A stretch of 64,000 nt of DNA from Lysobacter sp. (GTDB taxonomy: Bacteria; Pseudomonadota; Gammaproteobacteria; Xanthomonadales; Xanthomonadaceae), in the NCBI GenBank assembly GCA_019634715.1, contig JAHCAU010000002.1, positions 62,001 to 126,000 of the forward strand, written 5' to 3'. Positions within the stretch are counted from its first letter, which is position 1; every line of letters starts with the position of its first letter. The notes under the pieces are model-generated. The model made no database searches. It was not told the origin of the DNA and worked only from the letters and a program-made list of their open reading frames with translations. Below, one piece after another: positions 9,150 through 17,168 of the stretch. A program made the position numbers and the translations under genes.

Positions 9150-9856
9150 TGCGCGTCCGGGCCCGGGCCGGGCTGCTGCTCGCAGCAGGGCTGCTCCTGT
9201 CGCCGCCCGCCTTCGCGGGCGGGCAGGCGCCCGTGGCCGACGTCGCCGTGCCCGAAACGTCGACCTTCGATCCGGCGCGCCTCGATCTTGCGACAGTCGG
9301 GCCCGCGCGCCTCGCCAGGGTCGATCGCATGCTGGCGGCGACCGGTTTCGGAACCATCTACGATCACCTCTTCGCCATGTTTCTCCGAAAACCATTGCCC
9401 GCGGATGCCGCGCCAGAGGTCGTCGAGGAGAGACGAGTGCGGGAACGCATCGCCCCGCTGATTTCCTGGCAGGCGACGCGTGACCTGTGGCGTGCTGCGT
9501 TCGCGCAGACGCTCTCCGACGAGGTGCTTGATGGCGTCACGGTCTTTCACGAAAGCGAAGCGGGTCGTGCCATCGTGGCTTGCATGACGAGCACGGCGGA
9601 CATGCGCTTCATGGCCGACTGCCAGATGCTCGACGACGAGAGGCATCTGCAGGCCAACTTCGAATTCAGGGCGTCTCCCGTGTCGCGCGCATACGAGCAC
9701 GGCAGTGAGGCCATGATGGAGCCGGTCGTGCGATTCGCGCTGCGCCGCGCGTTGGAGCGAGCGCCGGACGAGGCTGCAGCGCTCGCATCGATGTGCCGGC
9801 GCAATCCCGGCGACACGCTCTGCACGGCGCTGCCCGAAGCGGAGACTGCGCGATGA
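9149..9856 (+). CDS. Secreted DUF2059-like protein of unknown function in the sdh operon
   Basis: 235 residues with a signal peptide (RARAGLLLAAGLLLSPPAFA, cleavage near residue 24), so it should act in the periplasm. The middle part, around FAQTLSDEVLDGVTVFHESEAGRAI, resembles the DUF2059 helical domain. No catalytic motif is visible. Four cysteines in the mature part could form disulfides. It overlaps the sdhB stop (TGATG) and the next gene (ATGA), so it is co-translated with complex II genes. Base composition is a little less GC-biased than in sdhAB. The function is unknown; a link to complex II is inferred only from the operon. Confidence 0.6.
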   Translation: MRVRARAGLLLAAGLLLSPPAFAGGQAPVADVAVPETSTFDPARLDLATVGPARLARVDRMLAATGFGTIYDHLFAMFLRKPLPADAAPEVVEERRVRERIAPLISWQATRDLWRAAFAQTLSDEVLDGVTVFHESEAGRAIVACMTSTADMRFMADCQMLDDERHLQANFEFRASPVSRAYEHGSEAMMEPVVRFALRRALERAPDEAAALASMCRRNPGDTLCTALPEAETAR

Positions 9857-10275
9857 CATCGACCTCGATCTTCCTTCCCGGCTTGGCGATGGTATTCCTC
9901 ACCTTCGTCGTGCTGATCGCCATGTACCGCTGCCGCGTCGCGCAGATGAAGCGCGAGCGCATCCATCCGCAGGCGGTGGCGACCTCGGCGCAGTCCGCGG
10001 CGAAGCTCACCGACAGTGGGCCGGCGGACAACTTCCGCAACCTGTTCGAACTGCCGCTGCTGTTCTACTTCGCTCTGGTCGTCTGCGCGATCACGGGGCT
10101 GCACGACACCGCGACGCTGGCGCTGGCCTGGGCCTTCGTGGCCGCGCGCGTCGTGCACAGTGCGATCCACTGCAGTTACAACAAGGTCATGCACCGTTTC
10201 CGCGCCTACCTGCTCGGCACCGCGATCCTGCTGGCGCTGTGGGTGCGGGTGACCTGGCACCTGCTGGTCGTGTGA
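9853..10275 (+). CDS. MAPEG family membrane protein
   Basis: 140 residues with four hydrophobic segments. The segment [18 protein letters not shown] matches the MAPEG family signature (N-x-x-N-x-x-E-x-P), and R-V-V-H-S-A-I-H follows in the usual place. MAPEG proteins are small inner-membrane proteins related to glutathione-dependent enzymes; bacterial members mostly have no proven role. The start overlaps the previous stop as ATGA and the stop is one base from the sdhE start, so it belongs to the same transcript. Confidence 0.75.
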   Translation: MTSTSIFLPGLAMVFLTFVVLIAMYRCRVAQMKRERIHPQAVATSAQSAAKLTDSGPADNFRNLFELPLLFYFALVVCAITGLHDTATLALAWAFVAARVVHSAIHCSYNKVMHRFRAYLLGTAILLALWVRVTWHLLVV

Positions 10276-10276
10276 C

Positions 10277-10540
10277 ATGCGCGCACCCACCGACGCCGAG
10301 CGCATCGAACTGCAGAAACTGCGCTGGCGCAGCCGTCGCGGCATGCGCGAACTCGACCAGTTGATGGAGCGCTACCTGGCCCAACGCTGGCTGGACGCCG
10401 ACGACGCCGAGCGCGCGGTCTTCGACCGCCTGCTGGTCTGCGAGGACGACCGCCTCTGGCGCTGGTTCCTCGGTTACGAAACGGCAGAGGACGCCGACCT
10501 GCATGCGCTCGTCGAACGCATCCGCACCCTGCCGCATTGA
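10277..10540 (+). CDS. sdhE: SdhE (YgfY/SDHAF2 family), FAD assembly factor for succinate dehydrogenase
   Basis: 87 residues, the normal length for this small helical family. It contains [12 protein letters not shown], the invariant RGMxExD segment that binds SdhA, and a D-R-L-W-R-W segment near the middle. SdhE promotes covalent attachment of FAD to the SdhA subunit of complex II and, in some bacteria, of fumarate reductase. Its position 1.1 kb after sdhB in the same run of overlapping genes fits this. The 3' end overlaps the start of the ygfX-like gene. Confidence 0.88.
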   Translation: MRAPTDAERIELQKLRWRSRRGMRELDQLMERYLAQRWLDADDAERAVFDRLLVCEDDRLWRWFLGYETAEDADLHALVERIRTLPH

Positions 10541-10940
10541 CTGGCGGCCATCCCGCTGGCTGACGGCCGCGCTGTGGTCGCTGACGGTGCTGGCGCCGCT
10601 GTCGCTGTGGGCCTCGGACCTGCCGGGAGTTCTGGTCTGGCCGTTGGCCTTGTGCGCTGCGGGCGGCGCGGCGTGGTCCGCACGATCGCACCAGCGAGCC
10701 GCGCTCCTGTCGATCGTGGTGCCGGTGGAAGGGGATGTCACCGTGGCCGGGCAGGCCGTGGAAGCCTTCACCGTGACCTGGCGCGGTGCGCTGGCCTTCC
10801 TGTCCTGGCGGGACGGGGCAGGTCGCGACCGTCGCCTCGCGCTGTGGCCGGATGTCCTCGACCCGGCAACGCGGCGTGAACTGCGCCTGGTCATGGCCGC
10901 GCGCGCCGCTGTGCGTATCGCTGGCCCGGTGGCACCATAG
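10503..10940 (+). CDS. YgfX-like inner-membrane protein
   Basis: About 145 residues with two close hydrophobic segments ([18 protein letters not shown] and [17 protein letters not shown]) followed by a soluble basic domain containing [18 protein letters not shown] and [11 protein letters not shown]. This plan and the position just after sdhE match YgfX (CptA), a membrane partner of SdhE in enterobacteria. The only normal in-frame start is ATG 10503, which makes a 38-base overlap with sdhE; a rarer start near 10536 would avoid it. Similarity outside the plan is weak, so the name is tentative. Confidence 0.6.
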   Translation: MRSSNASAPCRIDWRPSRWLTAALWSLTVLAPLSLWASDLPGVLVWPLALCAAGGAAWSARSHQRAALLSIVVPVEGDVTVAGQAVEAFTVTWRGALAFLSWRDGAGRDRRLALWPDVLDPATRRELRLVMAARAAVRIAGPVAP

Positions 10941-10963
10941 CCCGATCCCCTCGATACCCGCAC

Positions 10964-12211
10964 ATGCTCAAACCCCTGTCCGTCGCCATCGGCCTGCGCT
11001 ACCTCCGCGCCAAGCGCCGCAACGGTTTCATCTCCTTCATTTCGTTCGCGTCGATGCTCGGCATCGCGCTCGGGGTCGCCGCCCTGATCACCACGCTGGC
11101 GGTCATGAGCGGCTTCCAGCGCGAGATCCGCGACCGCATGCTGCAGATGGCCGCCCACGCCACCATCACCGCCGACGGCGAGCCCATGCAGGACTGGGCG
11201 CGCGCGGTCGCGGAAGCGACGAAGGACGCCCGCGTCGCCGGCGCGGCACCCTATGTCGAGCGTCCGGTGATGCTGCAGGGGCCGCGCGAGGAGGGTGCGC
11301 TGCTGCGCGGCGTCGATCCTGCGCAGGAAACCCGGGTGTCGGTGATCGGCGCGAAGATGGTCGACGGCACCTCGCTGCAGACGCTGAAGCCGGGCGAATT
11401 CAACATCGTGCTCGGCCGCGAACTGGCGCTGTGGCTGGGCGTGGGCGTGGGCGATGCGGTCATGGTCTACACCCCGGAATTCCAGAGCACGCCGGTGGGC
11501 GCGGTGCCGCGCATCAAGCGCTTCACCGTGACCGGGTTGTTCGAGGTCGGCCACCAGGAGTTCGACCGCAACCTCGCCGTCATCCATGTCGCCGATGCCC
11601 AGCGCCTGCTGCGCATGGGCGAGGGCGTGACCGGCGTGCGCCTGAAGCTGCACGACATGAACCAGGCCTTCGATGTCGCCCACGACCTCGCCTGGCGGCT
11701 GAAGGGCGTGTACCGGGTGAGCGACTGGACGCGCGAGAACGCCAACATGTTCCGGGCGCTGAAGCTGGAGAAGACCATGATGGCGATCCTGCTGTCGCTG
11801 ATCATCCTGATGGGCGCGTTCACCCTCGTGAACTCGCTGGTGATGCTGGTCACCGACAAGCAGGCCGACATCGCGATCCTGCGCACGCTGGGCCTCACAC
11901 CCTTCGGCGTGATGCAGGTATTCATGGTCCAGGGCTCGCTGATCGGCATCATCGGCACGGTGTCCGGCGTGATCGGCGGCATCCTGCTCACGCTCAACCT
12001 CGAGAACATCCTGCGCGCCATCGAGCGCATGTTCCGGGTTGAACTGATGCCTGCCGACGTCTACTACATCACCGGTCTGCCGACCGAGCTGAGCGCGCCG
12101 GATGTCGGCCTCATCGCGCTGGTGGCGCTGGTGATGTCGTTCCTCGCCACCCTCTACCCCGCACGCCGCGCCGCGCGCACCGCACCGGCGGAGGCCCTGC
12201 GCTATGAATGA
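10964..12211 (+). CDS. Lipoprotein-releasing ABC transporter permease (LolC/LolE/LolF family)
   Basis: 415 residues with a first membrane helix near 25-50 ([27 protein letters not shown] is the recognisable start), a large periplasmic domain of about 220 residues, and three C-terminal helices from about 270. [19 protein letters not shown] and [16 protein letters not shown] form the MacB/FtsX-type coupling region. Together with LolD it extracts outer-membrane lipoproteins from the inner membrane and hands them to LolA. Only one permease gene lies beside lolD, so this may be a LolF-type homodimer, or a second permease may be elsewhere. It overlaps lolD by 8 bp. Confidence 0.85.
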   Translation: MLKPLSVAIGLRYLRAKRRNGFISFISFASMLGIALGVAALITTLAVMSGFQREIRDRMLQMAAHATITADGEPMQDWARAVAEATKDARVAGAAPYVERPVMLQGPREEGALLRGVDPAQETRVSVIGAKMVDGTSLQTLKPGEFNIVLGRELALWLGVGVGDAVMVYTPEFQSTPVGAVPRIKRFTVTGLFEVGHQEFDRNLAVIHVADAQRLLRMGEGVTGVRLKLHDMNQAFDVAHDLAWRLKGVYRVSDWTRENANMFRALKLEKTMMAILLSLIILMGAFTLVNSLVMLVTDKQADIAILRTLGLTPFGVMQVFMVQGSLIGIIGTVSGVIGGILLTLNLENILRAIERMFRVELMPADVYYITGLPTELSAPDVGLIALVALVMSFLATLYPARRAARTAPAEALRYE

Positions 12212-12914
12212 TCCGACGATGTCCGCTGCGGGCGACGATTGCGTGCTGCGCGCCGAATCGCTGTCGATGACCTATGCCGAGGGCAAGCTGCACACGCCGG
12301 TCTTCGAGGGCCTGGACCTGGCGGTGCGCGCAGGCGAGACCGTGGCGATCGTCGGCGCGTCCGGTGCCGGCAAGAGCACGCTGCTGCACCTGCTCGGTGG
12401 CCTGGACACGCCGACCGCCGGCGAAGTGCATGTCGCCGGCCATCGCATGAGCGCGCTGTCGGACGCGCAGCGCGGTCGCCTGCGCAACCGCGCGCTGGGC
12501 TTCGTCTACCAGTTCCACCATCTGCTGCCGGAATTCACCGCGCTGGAGAACGTGATGCTGCCGGTGCTGCTGGCTGGCGGCGCGAACGCCGAAGCCGACC
12601 GGCGCGCGCGCGCGCTGCTCGCGGCGGTGGGGCTGGAACACCGGCTCGAACACAAACCCGGCGAACTGTCGGGTGGCGAGCGCCAGCGCGCCGCGGTCGC
12701 CCGCGCACTGGTCAACCGCCCGGCCTGCGTGCTCGGCGACGAACCCACCGGCAACCTCGACGAGAAGACCGCGGCCGCGGTCTTCGAACTGATGCTGTCG
12801 CTCAACCGCGAACATCGCACCAGCCTGGTGCTGGTCACCCACGACCGCGACCTGGCGCATCGCCTCGACCGCGTCCTGGAACTGCACGAGGGACGCTTGC
12901 GGCCGGCGCGCTGA
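12204..12914 (+). CDS. lolD: Lipoprotein-releasing system ATP-binding protein LolD
   Basis: 236 residues, a complete ABC ATPase: Walker [10 protein letters not shown] (51-59), Q-loop around [11 protein letters not shown], signature LSGGERQR, Walker B with [13 protein letters not shown], and the H-loop VTHDRDLA. The [16 protein letters not shown] segment is typical of LolD. It powers release of lipoproteins by the permease encoded just upstream, which it overlaps by 8 bp. Lipoproteins in this window that would use the Lol route include VirB7 and the putative immunity protein. Confidence 0.9.
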   Translation: MNDPTMSAAGDDCVLRAESLSMTYAEGKLHTPVFEGLDLAVRAGETVAIVGASGAGKSTLLHLLGGLDTPTAGEVHVAGHRMSALSDAQRGRLRNRALGFVYQFHHLLPEFTALENVMLPVLLAGGANAEADRRARALLAAVGLEHRLEHKPGELSGGERQRAAVARALVNRPACVLGDEPTGNLDEKTAAAVFELMLSLNREHRTSLVLVTHDRDLAHRLDRVLELHEGRLRPAR

Positions 12915-13013
12915 GCGGCCCGCGCCTCCGCAGATTGTTTCATCTGCAACCGCATCCCGCGGATCGGGAGACGCCCGAACGGGGCCGGGAGCGATACGCG
13001 GGCGTCTGGTTCC

Positions 13014-13043
13014 TTGACCCGTCGCATGGGATCGGGATATGTT
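13014..13043 (+). promoter_or_regulatory. Candidate sigma-70 promoter for the virB operon
   Basis: TTGACC (-35, 5 of 6 consensus bases) and TATGTT (-10, 4 of 6) are separated by 18 bp. A transcript from here would have a leader of about 365 bases before the virB7 GTG. Confidence 0.45.
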
Positions 13044-13151
13044 CCGTTCACGCAGCCATGGATGCGATCCCCTGGCCGGTCGCGAGCCGCATGGCCCGCA
13101 GGTCGTGAGTCATCAGGGGAGCGCAATCGGGTGAAGTCAACATGGACGCCG

Positions 13152-13176
13152 CCGGTTCCGGCTAATACGGAACCGG
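13152..13176. repeat. Perfect 9-bp inverted repeat in the virB leader
   Basis: CCGGTTCCG and CGGAACCGG are separated by GCTAATA. There is no T-tract, so it could be an operator, an RNA structure in the leader or an attenuator. Confidence 0.55.
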
Positions 13177-13415
13177 CCGGCGAGATCGGTGCGAGGGGGG
13201 AACTGATCCAACGTGACAACAGGGATTCCGTGGATGCCCGTCGGGCCGCACCGGGGCAGGTGCCATTCCATACCATCGTTCCAGCCGGGGCCGCCCACAG
13301 GCGCCCGGGGCTTCCGCGTCCGCGCGTGGCCGCAGCCATTCTCCGCTTCGCCCGGCTCGTGCCGGGGCGGGGCGGTCGTCGCACTCAATCTTCCAGACCT
13401 CTTTCCGGGTGGCGT

Positions 13416-13835
13416 GTGAAACCTACGATCTCGATCCTCACCAAGTTCCTGCTCGTCCTCGCGGCCGCGGTCGCGCTGTCCAGCTGCGCCACGCGCCCGG
13501 CGCCCGATTTCGGCGGGCGCTGGAAGAACATCAACCGCTTCGCCGAGGAAACCCAGGCGATCCCGCTGCAGGACACCTACCTGTTCTACGCATCGCCGAT
13601 GGATGGCACGCTGAAGTCGATGCTCGAGCGCTGGGCCAAGGATTCGAACATGGTCCTGACCTATCGCCACCCGATGGACTACACCCTGCACAGCGCCGTG
13701 GCCGAGATCCGCACGCCGAGCCTGCAGGAGGCCGTGTCCCAGCTCAACTCCGCGTTCGCCGCGCAGCAGGTGTCGGTCGGCGTGAGCGGCGACGAGATCG
13801 TCGTCCGCGTGTCTTCCGGCGGCGGCAAGCCCTGA
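13416..13835 (+). CDS. virB7: T4SS outer-membrane lipoprotein VirB7 with N0-like domain
   Basis: 139 residues from GTG 13416. A signal peptide (K-P-T-I-S-I-L-T-K-F then a hydrophobic run) ends in the lipobox LSSC with Cys24. The N-terminal mature segment (about 25-50) is the VirB9-binding peptide of VirB7. The following domain (about 60-135, with AVAEIRTPSLQEAVSQLN and a final VSVGVSGDEIVVRV) has the pattern of the N0 secretin-like domain. VirB7 proteins of most bacteria are about 50 residues; the long form with N0 is characteristic of the Xanthomonas T4SS, where the family length is also near 139. virB8 follows after 58 bp. Confidence 0.85.
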   Translation: MKPTISILTKFLLVLAAAVALSSCATRPAPDFGGRWKNINRFAEETQAIPLQDTYLFYASPMDGTLKSMLERWAKDSNMVLTYRHPMDYTLHSAVAEIRTPSLQEAVSQLNSAFAAQQVSVGVSGDEIVVRVSSGGGKP

Positions 13836-13893
13836 TCGGGCGCCGCCTCCCGGCACGACATTCCCCATTCCAACCGGTCCACAGGCTCCACTC

Positions 13894-14949
13894 ATGTTCG
13901 GCAAGCAGAAAAACACGCCCCAGGTGGACAACACCGCCGCGAAGGGCATCAACTTCGAAGTGACCATCGCCGATATCGCCAGGCGCAGCGAGAAGCGTGC
14001 CTGGATGGTGGCGTCGGCCGCGCTGGTGGTCGTCCTCATCATGCTCGGCGGCTTCATCTACATCCTTCCGCTGAAGAAGGAGGTCCCGTACCTGATCCTC
14101 GCGGACGCGTACACCGGCCAGGCCACCGTCGCCACGCTCCGCGGCGACTTCACCAGCAAGAACAGCATCACCGCCAGCGAGGCGGTGAACCGCGCGAACA
14201 TCGCCCAGTACATCACCGCGCGCGAATCGTTCGACGTGGCGATGATGACCCAGCGTGACTGGGAGCTGGTGCACGTGATGTCCTCGCCCAACGTCCGCGC
14301 CGGCTACAGCGCCACGCATGCGCGCACCAATCCGGAAAGCCCGTTCAAGCTCTACGGCAAGGACAAGGCGCTCCGCGTGAAGATCCTCAGCATGCAGCTG
14401 GAGCGCCGCGGACAGGGCGAGCGGGCTCGTACCAGCGCCACGGTGCGTTTCCAGCGCGTTCTGTACGACAAGCGCAACGGCGACACCAAGCCGCTGGACA
14501 GCAAGATCGCGCGGCTCGAGTACACGTACAAGCCGAATCTGGAAATGAACGAGAAGCAGCGCTACAACAACCCGCTGGGCTTCCAGGTCGTCGAATACAC
14601 GGTCGACAACGACTATGCAGCATCCCCGCCGGTCGAGAACCCGGTGGCAGCCGGTCCGCAGGCGCAGGCCGCCGGGTATCCGGTGCAGGGGGCCGTGCCC
14701 GGCCAGCCGTACCCGGGGCAGCCCATCCAGGGCCAGCCGCTCCCCGATCAGCAGATGCCTGGCCAGCCGTATCCCGGCCAGCCCATGCAGGGCCAGCCGG
14801 CCCCGGGCTATCAGCAGATCCCGGCCGCGCCCGATTTCGGCGCACCCGGTGGCGTCGCGCCGCAACAATATCCCGCCGCACCCGCCGGCACCGTTCCGGC
14901 CGGTCAGCCGCAAGCCCCCAATCAAGTCAATGGAGTAGGCACCCGATGA
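13894..14949 (+). CDS. virB8: T4SS inner-membrane protein VirB8 with a long Pro/Gly/Gln-rich tail
   Basis: 351 residues. A short cytoplasmic N-terminus, one membrane helix (about 37-59), then a periplasmic VirB8 domain to about residue 245 (with FDVAMMTQRDWELV and LEYTYKPNLEMNEKQRY, the latter a usual VirB8 feature near NPLGFQV). The last 100 residues are low in complexity and contain two copies of a 20-residue unit with the core PGQPYPGQP and QGQP. VirB8 links the inner membrane to the core complex and is needed for assembly. The stop overlaps the virB9 start (ATGA). Confidence 0.88.
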   Translation: MFGKQKNTPQVDNTAAKGINFEVTIADIARRSEKRAWMVASAALVVVLIMLGGFIYILPLKKEVPYLILADAYTGQATVATLRGDFTSKNSITASEAVNRANIAQYITARESFDVAMMTQRDWELVHVMSSPNVRAGYSATHARTNPESPFKLYGKDKALRVKILSMQLERRGQGERARTSATVRFQRVLYDKRNGDTKPLDSKIARLEYTYKPNLEMNEKQRYNNPLGFQVVEYTVDNDYAASPPVENPVAAGPQAQAAGYPVQGAVPGQPYPGQPIQGQPLPDQQMPGQPYPGQPMQGQPAPGYQQIPAAPDFGAPGGVAPQQYPAAPAGTVPAGQPQAPNQVNGVGTR

Positions 14950-15731
14950 GTCGCTTGCATCGCTCTTGCCATGCGTTCCTGTTGTGCGTGCTGGCGTCGA
15001 TGACGCTGGCGATGCCGGCGTTCGCGCAGGTCATCGTCGAGTACGAGTACGAACCCGACCGCATCTACGAAGTACGCACCGGCCTGGGCATCACCACCCA
15101 GATCGAACTGAGTCCGAGCGAGGAAATCCTCGACTACAGCACCGGTTTCAATTCCGGCTGGGAGCTCAACCGTCGCGACAACGTCTTCTATCTCAAGCCG
15201 AAGAACGTCGATGTCGACACCAACATGATGGTGCGCACCGCCACGCACTCCTATCTGTTCGAACTCAAGGTCGTCGCCACCGACTGGACCGCGCTGGAGC
15301 AGGCCAAGCGCGCCGGCGTGCACTACAAGATCACCTTCAGCTACCCGAACAACACCTCGTTCTCCGCCGCCGAGGCCGAAGCCAGGAGCGGCGCGCCCAA
15401 GCCCCGCCAGAGCGAACTGGACATCCGCCTCGACAAGACGCGTCCGTACTATTTCGACTACGCGTTCTCGACGCGCACGAAGAACAAGTGGCTGATCCCG
15501 GTCAACGTCTACGACGACGGGCAGTTCACCTACATCCGGCTGACCAACATCAACCGTTTCCCGTCGGGCGACTTCCCGGCGGTGTTCGGTCGTGAACGCG
15601 AGGGTGGCGAGGATTTCCTGGTCAACACCACGGTCGAGAACGGCGTGCTCGTCGTACACGGTACTTATCCCTTCCTGGTCCTCCGTCACGGGAAGAACGT
15701 CGTCGGTCTGCGTAGGAACAAGCACAAGTGA
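14946..15731 (+). CDS. virB9: T4SS core-complex protein VirB9
   Basis: 261 residues with a signal peptide cleaved at about AFA/QV (residue 27). The N-terminal beta domain with PDRIYEVRTGLGITTQIEL and the C-terminal domain with PYYFDYAFSTRTKNKWLIP, followed by VYDDGQFTYI, are typical of VirB9/CagX. VirB9 forms the outer-membrane ring with VirB7 and the VirB10 C-terminus. Overlaps with virB8 before and virB10 after (both 4 bp) show tight coupling. Confidence 0.92.
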   Translation: MSRLHRSCHAFLLCVLASMTLAMPAFAQVIVEYEYEPDRIYEVRTGLGITTQIELSPSEEILDYSTGFNSGWELNRRDNVFYLKPKNVDVDTNMMVRTATHSYLFELKVVATDWTALEQAKRAGVHYKITFSYPNNTSFSAAEAEARSGAPKPRQSELDIRLDKTRPYYFDYAFSTRTKNKWLIPVNVYDDGQFTYIRLTNINRFPSGDFPAVFGREREGGEDFLVNTTVENGVLVVHGTYPFLVLRHGKNVVGLRRNKHK

Positions 15732-16984
15732 ACCAGAATCTGCCGCCGAACACCCCCGGGCAGGCCGGGGACCACCCCTCCGACGATCAGCAGGGCAGCA
15801 ATCCGTACTACGCGGCCCAGCAGCAGGCATCGCAGGCCCAGCCGAACCTGGATGCCGGTGCGCCGCAGCTGAAGTCGGTGGAATCCCAGCGCGTCAACCG
15901 CAAGGCGCTGATGTTCCTCGCGGGCATCGTGGCGCTGCTGATCCTCATGACCCTGATCGTGATGAAGAGCGTCACGTCGGACAAGGAAGAGGCTGTCGCG
16001 AAGCCGAAGAAGGAAGAGGTCGTCATTCCCGACCTGCCCAAGAGTCCGGGGAGCTCCGGGCCGGATTTCGCCGACATCCAGGAACCGCAGCCAGTGCCGG
16101 TGCAGGAACTGCCGCCGCTGCCGCCGCAGCAGGATCCGCTGCAGCAGCGCGACCCGCGTCGCGACGAGGCCACCAATGCCGGCCCGCCCGAGCCGCGCGG
16201 TCCGACGCTCGCCGAACGCCGCATGGGCATGGTCGACAGCGGTGGCCGTGGCGCCGGTGGCGCCGGCGGCATGCCGCAGACGTCGCCCTACCTCCAGGCG
16301 ATGCTTGATGCCCAAGCCGCTCAGCAGGGCGCGAATGCCCCGGCACAGGCCGTCGTGTCGAACGAAACCAAGCAGGTCGTGGCCCAGTACCTGCGCAATC
16401 CCGACACGCTGATGGTGCGCGGCACCTACATCCGCTGCGTGCTGGAAACCCGCATCGTCACGGATTATTCGGGCTACACCTCCTGCATCATCACGGAGCC
16501 GGTCTACTCCATCAACGGGCGTCACCTGCTGCTGCCGAAGGGGTCCAAGGCCCTGGGTCGCTACGAAGGCGAGCCGACAGGTCCGCGCGTGGCGGTGATC
16601 TGGGATCGCGTCACCACGCCGAGCGGGCTGGACGTGATTCTGGAAGGTCCGGGCGTGGACAACCTCGGTGGTGCCGGTCATCCGGGCGATTACAACGGCC
16701 ACTGGTTCAGCAAGATGAGCTCGGCCCTGTTCATCAGCATGATCAGCGATGCCTTCAAGTACGCCGCCGCGAAGAACGGTCCGACGACCACCAGCGTCAG
16801 CAATGGCACGATCGTCGAGACGCCCTTCGAGAGCAACACGGCACGTACGGTCGAGCGTCTCGCCAACCAGGCGCTGACCAAGGCCGCGTCGCGTCCGGCC
16901 ACGGTGACCATCAACCAGGGCACGGTCCTGAACATCTATGTCGCCAAGGACGTGGATTTCTCGGGCGTGGTCAGGAGCCGTTGA
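15728..16984 (+). CDS. virB10: T4SS core-complex scaffold VirB10
   Basis: 418 residues from GTG 15728, which overlaps the virB9 stop. The cytoplasmic N-terminus (about 60 residues, Gln- and Asn-rich) is followed by a membrane helix (about 60-80), a proline-rich periplasmic stretch (about 100-165), and the C-terminal TrbI/VirB10 domain starting near residue 230. YTSCIITEPVYSINGRHLLLPKGS and the closing TVTINQGTVLNIYVAKD segment are family signatures. VirB10 spans from inner to outer membrane and transmits the ATPase-driven signal. It is followed by terminator-like structures before virB11. Confidence 0.92.
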   Translation: MNQNLPPNTPGQAGDHPSDDQQGSNPYYAAQQQASQAQPNLDAGAPQLKSVESQRVNRKALMFLAGIVALLILMTLIVMKSVTSDKEEAVAKPKKEEVVIPDLPKSPGSSGPDFADIQEPQPVPVQELPPLPPQQDPLQQRDPRRDEATNAGPPEPRGPTLAERRMGMVDSGGRGAGGAGGMPQTSPYLQAMLDAQAAQQGANAPAQAVVSNETKQVVAQYLRNPDTLMVRGTYIRCVLETRIVTDYSGYTSCIITEPVYSINGRHLLLPKGSKALGRYEGEPTGPRVAVIWDRVTTPSGLDVILEGPGVDNLGGAGHPGDYNGHWFSKMSSALFISMISDAFKYAAAKNGPTTTSVSNGTIVETPFESNTARTVERLANQALTKAASRPATVTINQGTVLNIYVAKDVDFSGVVRSR

Positions 16985-17020
16985 TCCGCAGCGCCTGATC
17001 CATCCGGTCGCTTCCGCAGC

Positions 17021-17100
17021 GGCGGGCCGCAACAAGGCCCGCCGGCTTCCGCAGGGATCGCCGAACCTTCGAAAAGCGATCGCGCGAGCGGTCGTTTTTC
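17021..17100 (+). terminator. Two hairpins including an intrinsic terminator between virB10 and virB11
   Basis: The first hairpin is GGCGGGCC/GGCCCGCC with a GCAACAA loop (17021-17043). The second (17077-17094) pairs CGATCGC with GCGGTCG (one wobble pair) around GCGA and is followed at once by TTTTTC, the form of a rho-independent terminator. It would reduce or stop transcription into virB11 unless virB11 has its own promoter or antitermination acts. Confidence 0.7.
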
Positions 17101-17168
17101 TTTCCGGGACCCGCCAGATGATCCGGCGGCCCGCCATCCGAACGGCCCGCGCCGAGCACAGGTTTCGC

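Larger units (their letters stand above)
12915..13415 (+). other. 500-bp non-coding region before virB7 (probable long leader)
   Basis: No credible gene is seen. A frame is open from about 13014 into virB7, but its residues before the VirB7 signal peptide look non-coding (proline-, arginine- and glycine-rich, no family likeness). The region holds a candidate promoter (13014-13043), a perfect inverted repeat (13152-13176), a short hairpin after lolD (930-947 in 12.9 kb: GCAGAT/ATCTGC), and several A-N-GGA motifs (13058-13062, 13142-13146, 13221-13225). A long leader with GGA motifs would suit post-transcriptional control by CsrA, which has been described for the Xanthomonas citri T4SS operon. 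That link is inference. Confidence 0.5.

Noticed and set aside
6438..9395. 985-codon open frame on the minus strand
   Set aside because: Fully antisense to sdhA and sdhB, which have all family motifs; the antisense product is low in complexity.
13014..13415. Longer VirB7 beginning about 134 codons upstream
   Set aside because: The extension has no signal peptide or family likeness, and GTG 13416 gives the exact lipoprotein start and family length.
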